Shown here one piece after another: positions 1 through 5,110 of a stretch of DNA of 5,110 bases. Below the pieces are notes generated by a model. That model had not been told where the DNA came from and ran no database searches. It saw only the letters and a list, made by a program, of their open reading frames with translations. The DNA comes from Chloroflexota bacterium (lineage in GTDB: Bacteria > Chloroflexota > Anaerolineae > Anaerolineales > UBA4823): the NCBI GenBank assembly GCA_021849525.1, contig JAJZSS010000182.1, positions 1 through 5,110 on the forward strand, written 5' to 3'. Made by a program: the position numbers and the translations under genes. Position 1 is the stretch's first letter. The number at the start of each line of letters is the position of its first letter.

Positions 1-113
1 TTACTCAAATGAGTTTACCATGGTTGATGATCTGATGAGGTTCCTAGACATATTTCTTTAAGGTTGTTTGCTGGAGATGAGGGAGATGGGCAAAACCTGT
101 CTAATAATCGCCG
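1..113. other. Left-edge non-coding stretch, possibly with the tail of an upstream gene
   Basis: No complete gene is visible here. On the plus strand one frame is open from the window edge to a TAA at 59-61, giving a 19-residue tail ending in MRFLDIFL. This could be the C-terminus of an upstream gene, but 19 codons are too few to identify anything or to exclude chance. The minus strand has only a 16-codon ATG frame, which closes at once. A short direct repeat, GGAGATG at 73-79 and again at 82-88, lies about 30 bases upstream of the putative -10 element. It could be an operator half-site pair or simply purine-rich sequence. No convincing terminator hairpin is present. Confidence 0.2.
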
Positions 114-122
114 TGCTATAAT
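114..122 (+). promoter_or_regulatory. Extended -10 promoter element for the plus-strand operon
   Basis: TGC followed by a perfect TATAAT (117-122) forms an extended -10 (TGn-TATAAT) box, which is known to work with a poor -35. No good TTGACA match lies 16-18 bases upstream; the bases there read roughly AACCTG. Transcription would be expected to begin near 129-130, about 50 bases before the first SDR start codon. The position, just ahead of the first gene of a tightly packed run, fits an operon promoter. The call rests on motif and placement only. Confidence 0.5.
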
Positions 123-129
123 CCAGTCT

Positions 130-180
130 ATGATTTTATTTGGACACCTGGTCTGCACAGAGAATTCAGGGCAAGGCTAA
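130..180 (+). CDS. Possible 16-residue leader ORF overlapping the SDR start (TAATG)
   Basis: An ATG at 130 opens a 16-codon frame (MILFGHLVCTENSGQG) whose TAA stop at 178-180 shares its last base with the ATG of the SDR gene at 180-182. The ATG lies 8 bases after the end of the TATAAT box, about where transcription should start, so this would be a leaderless message. A ribosome ending here would be positioned to restart on the SDR gene, which has only a weak Shine-Dalgarno (AAGG). There are no runs of one amino acid as in classical attenuation leaders. It may equally be chance; 16 codons carry little coding signal. Confidence 0.2.
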   Translation: MILFGHLVCTENSGQG

Positions 181-1115
181 TGATTCTGGTAACGGGTGGG
201 ACGGGTTTTGTCGGGAAACCCTTAATCAGCCAGCTGACCGAGCTGGGTTATCCCGTCCGGACAATGGTAAGCCCCTCACCGCGCTCACCCGATTTGCCGC
301 GCAAGGTGCCGGTAGAAGTCGCTGTGACCAGCCTATCGGATGAACGAGGCTTACGGGCAGCGATGGTAGGCGTGGATACCGTTTATCACCTGATCAGTGG
401 AGAATGGAAGGGTCCCCGCTCCAGCCTGCTTAATGTGGATATCCAGGGTACTCGGGCGGTCGTACAAGCAGCCATGGATGCAGGGGTGAAGCGATTTTTT
501 TATGTCAGCCACCTGGGGGCTGACCGGGCCTCGGCTTATTCTGTTCTGAAAGCCAAAGGCATCGCAGAAGAGTTTATCCGCCGGAGTGGTCTGGATTATA
601 CGATTATCCGTTCAGCATTAGCCTATGGTGCTCAGGATGCCTTTACTTCAGGCATTGCCGGGATCCTGCAAACAGTTCCTTATTTTTTTCCTCTTCCGGG
701 CGACGGGCGCAGTCTATTGCAGCCAATCTGGGTGCAAGATCTGGTGACCTGCCTGGCCTGGTCCCTGGATGATCGCGGAACAATCAACCGTTTATATGAA
801 ATCGGTGGGCCTGAGTATTTCCCTTTTACCCAGATCACTGAAATGGTAATGCAGAAAATCAAGGTCCGCAGACGGTTACTGCCTGTTCGCCCGACCTATT
901 TACGATGGTTGACGGTTTTTCTGGAGACAATCTTTCCGAATTTGCCAATCTCGGTTTATTGGTTGGATTATCTGGCAACAAACCGAACCTGTTCTCTGGA
1001 CTCGGTATCGCGTGAATTTAAGCTTCTTCCGGCTCGGTTTGGTCATAAGCTTGGATATTTAGAAGGCCAAAACTGGCGAACAACCATTCTTAAATCATTG
1101 TGGCAGCGGAACTAA
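180..1115 (+). CDS. Atypical SDR-family NAD(P)-binding protein (NmrA/NDUFA9-like)
   Basis: This 311-residue protein is a Rossmann-fold member of the atypical short-chain dehydrogenase group (COG0702, nucleoside-diphosphate-sugar epimerase-like). The NAD(P) loop TGGTGFVG is at residues 5-12 and an acidic 'VDTVYHL' strand end at about 65-71. 'GVKRFFYVSHLGAD' at 102-115 is the segment typical of NmrA/NDUFA9-like proteins, and a Tyr120-x3-Lys124 pair sits in the usual catalytic position. The second half (residues about 170-311) is the variable substrate part, with a hydrophobic, aromatic-rich stretch at about 240-265 that could be an amphipathic surface; no signal peptide is seen. The substrate cannot be told. 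The ATG at 180 fits the family, which begins almost directly with the first beta strand; the only Shine-Dalgarno is a weak AAGG at 173-176. It is the first gene of the plus-strand run, 18 bases ahead of the GNAT gene, so it is probably co-transcribed. A role in the amino-acid pathway downstream is not evident. Confidence 0.85.
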   Translation: MILVTGGTGFVGKPLISQLTELGYPVRTMVSPSPRSPDLPRKVPVEVAVTSLSDERGLRAAMVGVDTVYHLISGEWKGPRSSLLNVDIQGTRAVVQAAMDAGVKRFFYVSHLGADRASAYSVLKAKGIAEEFIRRSGLDYTIIRSALAYGAQDAFTSGIAGILQTVPYFFPLPGDGRSLLQPIWVQDLVTCLAWSLDDRGTINRLYEIGGPEYFPFTQITEMVMQKIKVRRRLLPVRPTYLRWLTVFLETIFPNLPISVYWLDYLATNRTCSLDSVSREFKLLPARFGHKLGYLEGQNWRTTILKSLWQRN

Positions 1116-1133
1116 TCTGGTAGGACCTGACTC

Positions 1134-2033
1134 ATGACCGACTGGGTGTTGCGCATTCTGGATAAACCGGATGAGATGGAGGCGGTCGAGCAGCTGCAAA
1201 GTCTGGTTTGGCCGGGCAGTGAGATAGATATTGTCCCGGCGCACATGCTCCTGGCGGCAGCCCATAACGGCGGGCTGGTGATCGGTGCCTTTGCAGCATC
1301 TCCTGGATCGGTTTCTGTCAGCTCTGAAGAGCTCGTGGGCTTTGTGTTTGGATTTCCGGGTTTATATTCGACGCCGGATGGTCCACGTCCCAAGCACGCC
1401 TCGCATATGCTGGGTGTCAGACCCGAGTTCCGCAACCAGGGGGTGGGTTTTGCTCTCAAGCGCGCCCAATGGCAGATGGTCCGCCATCAGGGCCTGGACC
1501 TGGTTACCTGGACTTACGATCCTTTGCTGAGTCGCAATGCCAATTTGAATATTACCCAGCTTGGCGCAGTCTGTAACCAGTACCGGCGAGATGAATACGG
1601 GAATATGCGCGACACGGTGAATGTTGGGCTGGCATCCGACCGGTTTCAGGTCAGCTGGTGGGTGAATTCAAAGCGCGTCCAGCGGCGGTTAAGTCGCCAG
1701 GCTCGTTTGCGATTGGATCTGGCCCACGTCCTGGCAACCGGGTCCCGGATTGTCAATCCAAGTAAACCGGGTACAACTGGCTTCCCAGAGCCACCTGATA
1801 CGATCCATCTCCCCGATGGTGAAGATGAGTTGATCCTGCTCGTGGAAATACCCGCAGAGTTTCAAAGGTTGCGCGAGAAGATGCCTGATTTAGCACTTAT
1901 CTGGCGCACGCAAACCCGGCGCCTGTTTGAGGAAGTATTTGCCGACGGCTATCTGGTTACCGACTTTATCTATTTACCGGGCTCTCTGCCGCGCAGTTTT
2001 TATGTCCTGAGCTATGGAGAAAGTACTTTATGA
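1134..2033 (+). CDS. GNAT-family N-acyltransferase with C-terminal extension (COG3375-like)
   Basis: The 299-residue protein has a GNAT fold in its first half. An opening 'EMEAVEQLQSLVW' helix lies at about 14-26, and 'HNGGLVIGAF' at about 44-53. The acyl-CoA pyrophosphate-binding motif A is 'GVRPEFRNQGVGFALK' at 94-109, with R100-N-Q-G103-V-G105 matching the R/Q-x-x-G-x-G/A signature. 'TWTYDPLLSRNANLNI' (about 125-140) is characteristic of the COG3375 group. The remaining 140 or so residues exceed a standard GNAT domain (about 150) and carry no motif I recognise. The start has an AGGA at 1122-1125, eight bases ahead of the ATG. The stop overlaps the next start as ATGA, so this gene and the MenC/NSAR gene are translationally coupled. 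In Geobacillus kaustophilus a GNAT succinyltransferase is encoded with an NSAR, so the likely substrate is an amino acid and the likely donor succinyl-CoA. Family is firm; substrate is inference. Cytoplasmic. Confidence 0.85.
   Translation: MTDWVLRILDKPDEMEAVEQLQSLVWPGSEIDIVPAHMLLAAAHNGGLVIGAFAASPGSVSVSSEELVGFVFGFPGLYSTPDGPRPKHASHMLGVRPEFRNQGVGFALKRAQWQMVRHQGLDLVTWTYDPLLSRNANLNITQLGAVCNQYRRDEYGNMRDTVNVGLASDRFQVSWWVNSKRVQRRLSRQARLRLDLAHVLATGSRIVNPSKPGTTGFPEPPDTIHLPDGEDELILLVEIPAEFQRLREKMPDLALIWRTQTRRLFEEVFADGYLVTDFIYLPGSLPRSFYVLSYGESTL
2016..2033 (+). promoter_or_regulatory. Shine-Dalgarno plus ATGA stop/start overlap coupling GNAT to MenC/NSAR
   Basis: The sequence GGAGA at 2016-2020 lies nine bases before the ATG at 2030, inside the last codons of the GNAT gene. 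The ATG shares bases with the GNAT TGA stop at 2031-2033. This arrangement fixes the start of the downstream gene and suggests a matched amount of both enzymes. Confidence 0.8.
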
Positions 2034-3136
2034 AAATCGAGCGGGCGAATTTATATCATCTGAGTATGCCCTTGCGCTCTGCTTTTGAAACTTCCTTCGG
2101 GCGGATCCAAGAACGCGAATGTATCCTGGTGGAAGTCTTTTGCCAGGGAGTGGTCGGTTATGGGGAATGCACCGCCGATAAAAGCCCGGGGTATTCTTAT
2201 GAAACAACCTTGACTGCCTGGCATGTGCTCCGTGATTGTCTGCTGCCCGCCGTAGCAGGCTTGGAGGTGAACGAGCCCGGGGATATGCAAACGTTGATTA
2301 GCCGGGTCCGTGGACACCGGCTGGCGAAGGCTGCCCTCGAAATGGCGCTGTGGGATGTTTGGGGCAAGCAGCTAAATCGACCTTTGGCTGCGTTATTGGG
2401 CGGAGTGCGCCAGCAAGTTTCGGTAGGTGTATCAGTTGGCATCCAGGAATCGCCGAATGCATTACTGCAGGTGGTAGAAAATTATTTACAACAAGGCTAC
2501 GGCCGAATTAAGGTCAAAATCAAGCCAGGTAGAGATGTCGCTGAAATCAAGAGACTTCGCCAGGCTTATCCCGAAATCAAGCTGCAGGTTGATGCCAACT
2601 CGGCTTATACCCTGGATTCTGCTCCTGCGCTGCTGCCATTGGATGAGCTAGACCTTCTCCTGATCGAGCAGCCATTAGCTGAAGATGATCTTTGGGATCA
2701 CAGCCGGCTCCAACCTTTATTCAAGACACCAATCTGCCTGGATGAAAGTATTCTTGAAGCACGCCATGCCCGGCAGGCGCTGGAAATGGGAGCTGCCCGG
2801 ATCATTAATATCAAATCTGGGCGGGTGGGTGGTTTGAGCGAGGCAAAAGCCATTCATGATTTTTGTGTTCAGTCAGGGATTCCGGTTTGGTGTGGGGGGA
2901 TGCTTGAGACTGGCGTGGGGCGGGCAGCCAACCTTGCCCTGGCATCTTTACCAGGGTTTACTCTTCCAGGAGATATCTCAGCGACGGACCGGTATTACAG
3001 TCAGGACATCACCGGTGAGCGTTTTGTTTTAAATCCCGATAGCACGATTGACGTACCCGGCGCTCCAGGGTTGGGGGTTACCATCGATCAATCTTCGCTG
3101 GCTCACTTTACGATAAACACCTTGCATTATTCATAA
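2030..3136 (+). CDS. menC: o-Succinylbenzoate synthase / N-succinylamino acid racemase (enolase superfamily)
   Basis: This 368-residue enolase-superfamily enzyme has the length and full architecture of the NSAR/OSBS subfamily. An N-terminal capping domain (about 1-125) contains the mobile 'SAFETSFG' loop and 'YGECTAD'. The TIM barrel follows with the K161-x-K163 pair in 'RIKVKIKPG'; K163 is one acid/base. The Mg ligands are D188 (QVDANSAY), E213 (LIEQPL) and D238 (CLDES), and the second catalytic lysine is K262 in 'NIKSGRVGG'. The barrel ends with 'GGMLETGVGRAANLALASL'. These line up with K163, D189, E214, D239 and K263 of the Amycolatopsis enzyme, so it should be active. Arg265, three after the second lysine, corresponds to Arg266 there, a second-shell residue linked to racemase activity. 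The reaction is either dehydration of SHCHC to o-succinylbenzoate (menaquinone) or racemisation of N-succinylamino acids. No other men gene is in the window, and coupling to a GNAT favours the racemase role; the symbol menC is by family. Cytoplasmic. Confidence 0.92.
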   Translation: MKIERANLYHLSMPLRSAFETSFGRIQERECILVEVFCQGVVGYGECTADKSPGYSYETTLTAWHVLRDCLLPAVAGLEVNEPGDMQTLISRVRGHRLAKAALEMALWDVWGKQLNRPLAALLGGVRQQVSVGVSVGIQESPNALLQVVENYLQQGYGRIKVKIKPGRDVAEIKRLRQAYPEIKLQVDANSAYTLDSAPALLPLDELDLLLIEQPLAEDDLWDHSRLQPLFKTPICLDESILEARHARQALEMGAARIINIKSGRVGGLSEAKAIHDFCVQSGIPVWCGGMLETGVGRAANLALASLPGFTLPGDISATDRYYSQDITGERFVLNPDSTIDVPGAPGLGVTIDQSSLAHFTINTLHYS

Positions 3137-3217
3137 TTCACTATCTATTCTGTGTAGCCTCGTCAATTGCATTTTGAATCCACCTCATTTATACTTTTGA
3201 TAAATGTGGAGGGAGAA
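3137..3217 (+). promoter_or_regulatory. Intergenic gap with a possible internal promoter and a strong RBS for the hydrolase
   Basis: This is the largest gap inside the plus-strand run. TTGCAT at 3167-3172 and TATACT at 3190-3195 are exactly 17 bases apart: a poor -35 (3 of 6) with a good -10 (5 of 6). Transcription would start near 3202. Immediately after comes GGAGGGAG at 3208-3215, a strong Shine-Dalgarno ending two bases before the ATG at 3218, with the GGAGG core five bases away. No terminator hairpin with a T-run follows the MenC stop, so read-through from upstream is also expected. The hydrolase may therefore be made both from the operon and from its own promoter. Confidence 0.4.
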
Positions 3218-3856
3218 ATGCGAATTTATGATATTTCTGTGACGGTTACACCTGATCTGCCGGTTTGGCCTGGCGATCCTGCGATTATTCTCGAATCCAG
3301 GAGCAGCATTGCGGCAGGTGATGATGCCAATGTTACCGGTATGCAAATGGGGGTCCATACAGGAACCCATGTCGACGCGCCGCACCATTTTGTGGATGAT
3401 GATCCACGAACGGTTGAACAAATGTCGCTTAAGACACTAACCGGGCGAACTTATGTATTACATCTCCCCGATCAAGTGAGCGTGATTTCAGCAGAAATAT
3501 TATCCCAGGTCGAAATTCCTCCCCGCACCCGCCGCCTGCTTTTCCGGACCCGAAATTCCTCCTACTGGGCGACTGAGGGAGGCCGCTTTCGCGAAGATTT
3601 TGTAGCGATTGATGCCAGTGGTGCACAATATCTGGTGGATCGAGGGGTAAAGCTGGTTGGAGTGGATTATCTTTCGGTCGCACCATTTGACGCCGGTAAG
3701 CCAACCCACGAGATTTTACTCAAAGCAGGGATTATTCTTGTTGAAGGTCTGGATCTATCGCATGTTGATCAAGGCCGCTATACCCTGTATTGCCTGCCGA
3801 TCAAATTAGGTGGTGTAGAAGGCGCACCGGCGCGGGCGATTTTAATCGGTCCATAA
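3218..3856 (+). CDS. Cyclase-family metal-dependent hydrolase (kynurenine formamidase-like)
   Basis: From the ATG at 3218 the protein is 212 residues, the usual size for the cyclase family (Pfam PF04199, which includes kynurenine formamidase KynB). An upstream in-frame TTG at 3167 would add 17 residues unlike the family's N-terminus and lacks a Shine-Dalgarno, so the ATG is preferred. The N-terminus 'YDISVTVTPDLPVWPGDP' (4-21) is typical. The metal signature H47-T-G-T-H51-V-D53-A-P-H-H57 is intact. H164 and E176 ('EGLDL') match the spacing of the late His/Glu ligands of KynB, and H57 would be the catalytic histidine. Such enzymes hydrolyse amide or ester bonds with a divalent metal, often zinc or manganese. 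The substrate is not determined: N-formylkynurenine is possible, but no tryptophan-degradation gene is nearby. Following a GNAT and an NSAR, removal of an N-acyl group from an amino acid is an attractive inference. Cytoplasmic; no signal peptide. Confidence 0.88.
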   Translation: MRIYDISVTVTPDLPVWPGDPAIILESRSSIAAGDDANVTGMQMGVHTGTHVDAPHHFVDDDPRTVEQMSLKTLTGRTYVLHLPDQVSVISAEILSQVEIPPRTRRLLFRTRNSSYWATEGGRFREDFVAIDASGAQYLVDRGVKLVGVDYLSVAPFDAGKPTHEILLKAGIILVEGLDLSHVDQGRYTLYCLPIKLGGVEGAPARAILIGP

Positions 3857-3878
3857 CCTGTTTTGGAGAGTATTCGAC
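3857..3878. other. 22-base convergent intergenic gap
   Basis: The plus-strand hydrolase and the minus-strand enoyl reductase end tail to tail only 22 bases apart. No stem-loop followed by a T-run is seen on either strand, so transcripts from the two sides probably overlap or end by Rho or another route. Confidence 0.6.
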
Positions 3879-4670
3879 TTACGCTTGCCCGGATTGCACC
3901 GGGAGGGTATACCCACCATCGACAACGATGGTCTGGCCGCGGATCATGCTGGCGGCCGGACTGCATAAGAAGGCAGTGACCTGGGCGACATCTTCCGGTG
4001 TTACCAGCCTGCCGGCGGGCGTCTGGCGGATGGCTCGCCCAATAATATTTTCTTCATTACGGACACTATCGAAATATTGCAGAGCTTCCGTTTCAACGAC
4101 CCCCGGAGACACTGCGTTCACTACAATATTTAGCGGGGCTAACTCCACTGCCAGATATCGGGTGATCGCCTCGAGGGCAGCTTTGCTGGCTCCGACCGCG
4201 ACATAATCTGGGATAACTCTCTGGGACCCAGGGCTGGAGATGCTGACGATAGCACCACCACCGCGTGGCGCCATTAATGGCACAGCACGCTGGGCTCCGA
4301 ACAGCAAGGCACGGGCATTGATATTTAATGTCCAATCCCAACCGCGTGGTTTTTGCTCCAGCGCGGGTCGGTTGTAGCCAGATGCCGCGTTGCTGATAAA
4401 GAAATCCAATCCAGTATATTGCTGTGTCACCATCTCAAACAAGTGGTCTAAACCTTCGTCGGTACCCACATTGGCTTTGACCAGAAGCGCCTGGCGCCCC
4501 ATGGCCTGAATTTCCTGGCAAGCAGCTTCTGCGGGGGCGCGATTGCGAAAAAAATTTATAACCACATCTGCCCCTAAATTGGCGAAATGCATGGCTATGG
4601 CGCGGCCGATCCCCCGCCCTGATCCCGTAATGACGGCAATTTTTCCTGCGAATGGTAAGCTCTCCGGCAT
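3879..4670 (-). CDS. fabL: Enoyl-[acyl-carrier-protein] reductase III, FabL type (SDR family)
   Basis: This 263-residue classical-size SDR is recognised as FabL, which performs the last reduction of the fatty acid elongation cycle (trans-2-enoyl-ACP to acyl-ACP, normally with NADPH). The cofactor loop TGSGRGIG is at 15-22. 'KANVG' lies at 65-69 and the 'NAASG' motif at 94-98. 'WDWTLNINARALLF' (111-124) and 'VSISS' (142-146) follow. The catalytic pair is Tyr156-x6-Lys163 in 'YVAVGASKAALEAITRYLAVEL', not the Tyr-x3-Lys of ordinary SDRs; this wider spacing is the mark of enoyl-ACP reductases. 'TPAGR' (217-221) and 'MIRGQTIVVDGG' (242-253) agree with the Bacillus subtilis FabL sequence as I recall it. 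It carries about 13 residues more than that protein, at both ends. A perfect AGGAGG (4677-4682 on the complement) lies six bases before the ATG; an overlapping out-of-frame ATG at 4672-4674 is less well placed. It lies 18 bases after ygfZ and is probably co-transcribed with it. Cytoplasmic, probably a tetramer by family. Confidence 0.88.
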   Translation of the reverse strand: MPESLPFAGKIAVITGSGRGIGRAIAMHFANLGADVVINFFRNRAPAEAACQEIQAMGRQALLVKANVGTDEGLDHLFEMVTQQYTGLDFFISNAASGYNRPALEQKPRGWDWTLNINARALLFGAQRAVPLMAPRGGGAIVSISSPGSQRVIPDYVAVGASKAALEAITRYLAVELAPLNIVVNAVSPGVVETEALQYFDSVRNEENIIGRAIRQTPAGRLVTPEDVAQVTAFLCSPAASMIRGQTIVVDGGYTLPVQSGQA

Positions 4671-4676
4671 ACATAT

Positions 4677-4682
4677 CCTCCT
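4677..4682 (-). promoter_or_regulatory. Consensus Shine-Dalgarno for fabL
   Basis: The minus strand reads AGGAGG here, six bases before the ATG at 4668-4670. It sits inside the 18-base gap after the ygfZ stop. It decides between two neighbouring ATGs in favour of the one that gives the conserved SDR frame. Confidence 0.85.
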
Positions 4683-4688
4683 GGTGGA

Positions 4689-5110
4689 TTAAAGCTGAAA
4701 TGGAACGCTGCAGACTTCGGCTTCCTGGCGTTGCTCAGGCTGTGCCCCAACCAGGACCTGCGTGCCTGGCTCGAAATAGGGACGTTTGATCACCGCCAGG
4801 CCGATTGGTCCGAAGCGGGGAGAGATTCCCGTTGATGTTACTTTTCCAATCTGCTTGTCTGTGTGCCATATGGTGTGGTCTGCAAGGGGGAGCTCAGATA
4901 AGTGGAGACCGCAGAGCTTTTGGGTGACCTTATCATAAGTGATTTGACGCGCCAGGACTTCTTGACCGGTATAACAGCCTTTTGAATCCGAGACTGCCGC
5001 TTGTAGTCCGGTTTCAAGGGGGGTAAAGTCATCGTTCAGCTCAGATTGCACCTGTGGGATTCCGCTCTCCAAATGCAACAGGTGATAGATTTCATCGGTC
5101 AAACGAGGCG
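4689..5110 (-). CDS. ygfZ: YgfZ/GcvT-like folate-binding protein, C-terminal part (runs off right edge)
   Basis: The frame is open from the right edge of the window to a TAA at 4689-4691. About 140 residues are visible, against roughly 300-350 for the whole family, so the N-terminal half lies outside. The diagnostic motif K-G-C-Y-T-G-Q-E is encoded at 4959-4982; its cysteine corresponds to the essential Cys228 of Escherichia coli YgfZ. It is preceded by 'ESGIPQVQSEL' and 'FTPLETGL', the standard YgfZ lead-in, and followed by a C-terminal barrel-like part with 'GKVTSTGISPRFGPIGLAVIKR'. The family is related to the GcvT aminomethyltransferase, binds tetrahydrofolate and helps maintain certain iron-sulphur enzymes such as MiaB. 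The KGCYxGQE motif separates it from true GcvT. A TTG at 5100-5102 is not the real start, because the conserved frame continues upstream of it. It lies directly upstream of fabL, 18 bases away, probably in one transcript. Confidence 0.88.
   Translation of the reverse strand, partial: PRLTDEIYHLLHLESGIPQVQSELNDDFTPLETGLQAAVSDSKGCYTGQEVLARQITYDKVTQKLCGLHLSELPLADHTIWHTDKQIGKVTSTGISPRFGPIGLAVIKRPYFEPGTQVLVGAQPEQRQEAEVCSVPFQL

Noticed and set aside
2..61. Open frame of 19 codons from the left edge, ending in TAA
   Set aside because: It could be an upstream gene's tail, but it is too short to identify or to separate from chance, so it is only noted in the edge region.
73..88. GGAGATG direct repeat upstream of the first promoter
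   Set aside because: Only two 7-base copies in purine-rich DNA; too short to call an operator or repeat array.
180..1115. First gene as a classical SDR or sugar-nucleotide epimerase with a named substrate
   Set aside because: Only the Rossmann loop and a Tyr-x3-Lys pair are visible. Members of this group include redox-sensing and non-catalytic proteins, so no substrate or gene symbol is justified.
1112..1459. 115-codon minus-strand frame opposite the GNAT gene
   Set aside because: Antisense to a clear GNAT domain, with low-complexity Pro/Ser-rich composition and no family resemblance.
3888..3903. CCCGG-ATTGCA-CCGGG stem-loop just past the convergent junction
   Set aside because: The stem is five base pairs, lies inside the fabL coding end and has no T-run on either side. 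It is explained by codons and is not a convincing terminator.
3905..3914. Perfect 10-base palindrome GGGTATACCC
   Set aside because: It falls in conserved fabL codons near the C-terminus. Palindromes of this size occur by chance, and there is no partner copy in the window.
3790..4206. 138-codon plus-strand frame across the convergent junction
   Set aside because: It starts inside the hydrolase gene and runs antisense to fabL, has no family resemblance, and is a shadow of two well-supported genes.
4689..5110. Glycine cleavage T protein (GcvT)
   Set aside because: The K-G-C-Y-x-G-Q-E motif is the YgfZ signature; GcvT lacks it, and no gcvH or gcvP is nearby.

Overview
This window is a compact, ordinary-looking stretch of bacterial chromosome of moderate GC content (roughly 50-55% by eye). 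It has four genes on the plus strand facing two on the minus strand, and almost no non-coding DNA. Gene content and protein style point, with modest confidence, to a Chloroflexota (Anaerolineae-like) or other deep-branching bacterium: a GNAT protein of the COG3375 type next to an N-succinylamino-acid-racemase-type MenC, a FabL-type enoyl reductase, and a YgfZ. No RNA gene, insertion sequence, CRISPR array or prophage piece is visible.

Plus strand (about 114-3856). A TGC-TATAAT extended -10 element at 114-122 precedes an atypical NAD(P)-binding SDR (180-1115). After an 18-nt gap comes a GNAT acyltransferase with a long C-terminal extension (1134-2033). This overlaps by ATGA the gene for an enolase-superfamily OSBS/N-succinylamino acid racemase (2030-3136). 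After 81 nt with its own possible promoter comes a metal-dependent hydrolase of the cyclase/kynurenine-formamidase family, best started at 3218 (ends 3856).

Minus strand (5110 down to 3879). The C-terminal part of a YgfZ/GcvT-like folate-binding protein enters from the right edge. It is followed 18 nt later by a well-conserved FabL-type enoyl-ACP reductase with the Tyr-x6-Lys catalytic pair. The two convergent units end only 22 nt apart.

The most interesting idea is functional. A GNAT acyltransferase fused by translational coupling to an NSAR-type enzyme resembles the known D- to L-amino acid conversion route: N-succinylation, racemisation, then desuccinylation. The next gene is an amide-hydrolysing cyclase-family enzyme rather than the usual M20 desuccinylase, so it could supply the de-acylation step. 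That is inference; the individual family calls are much firmer.
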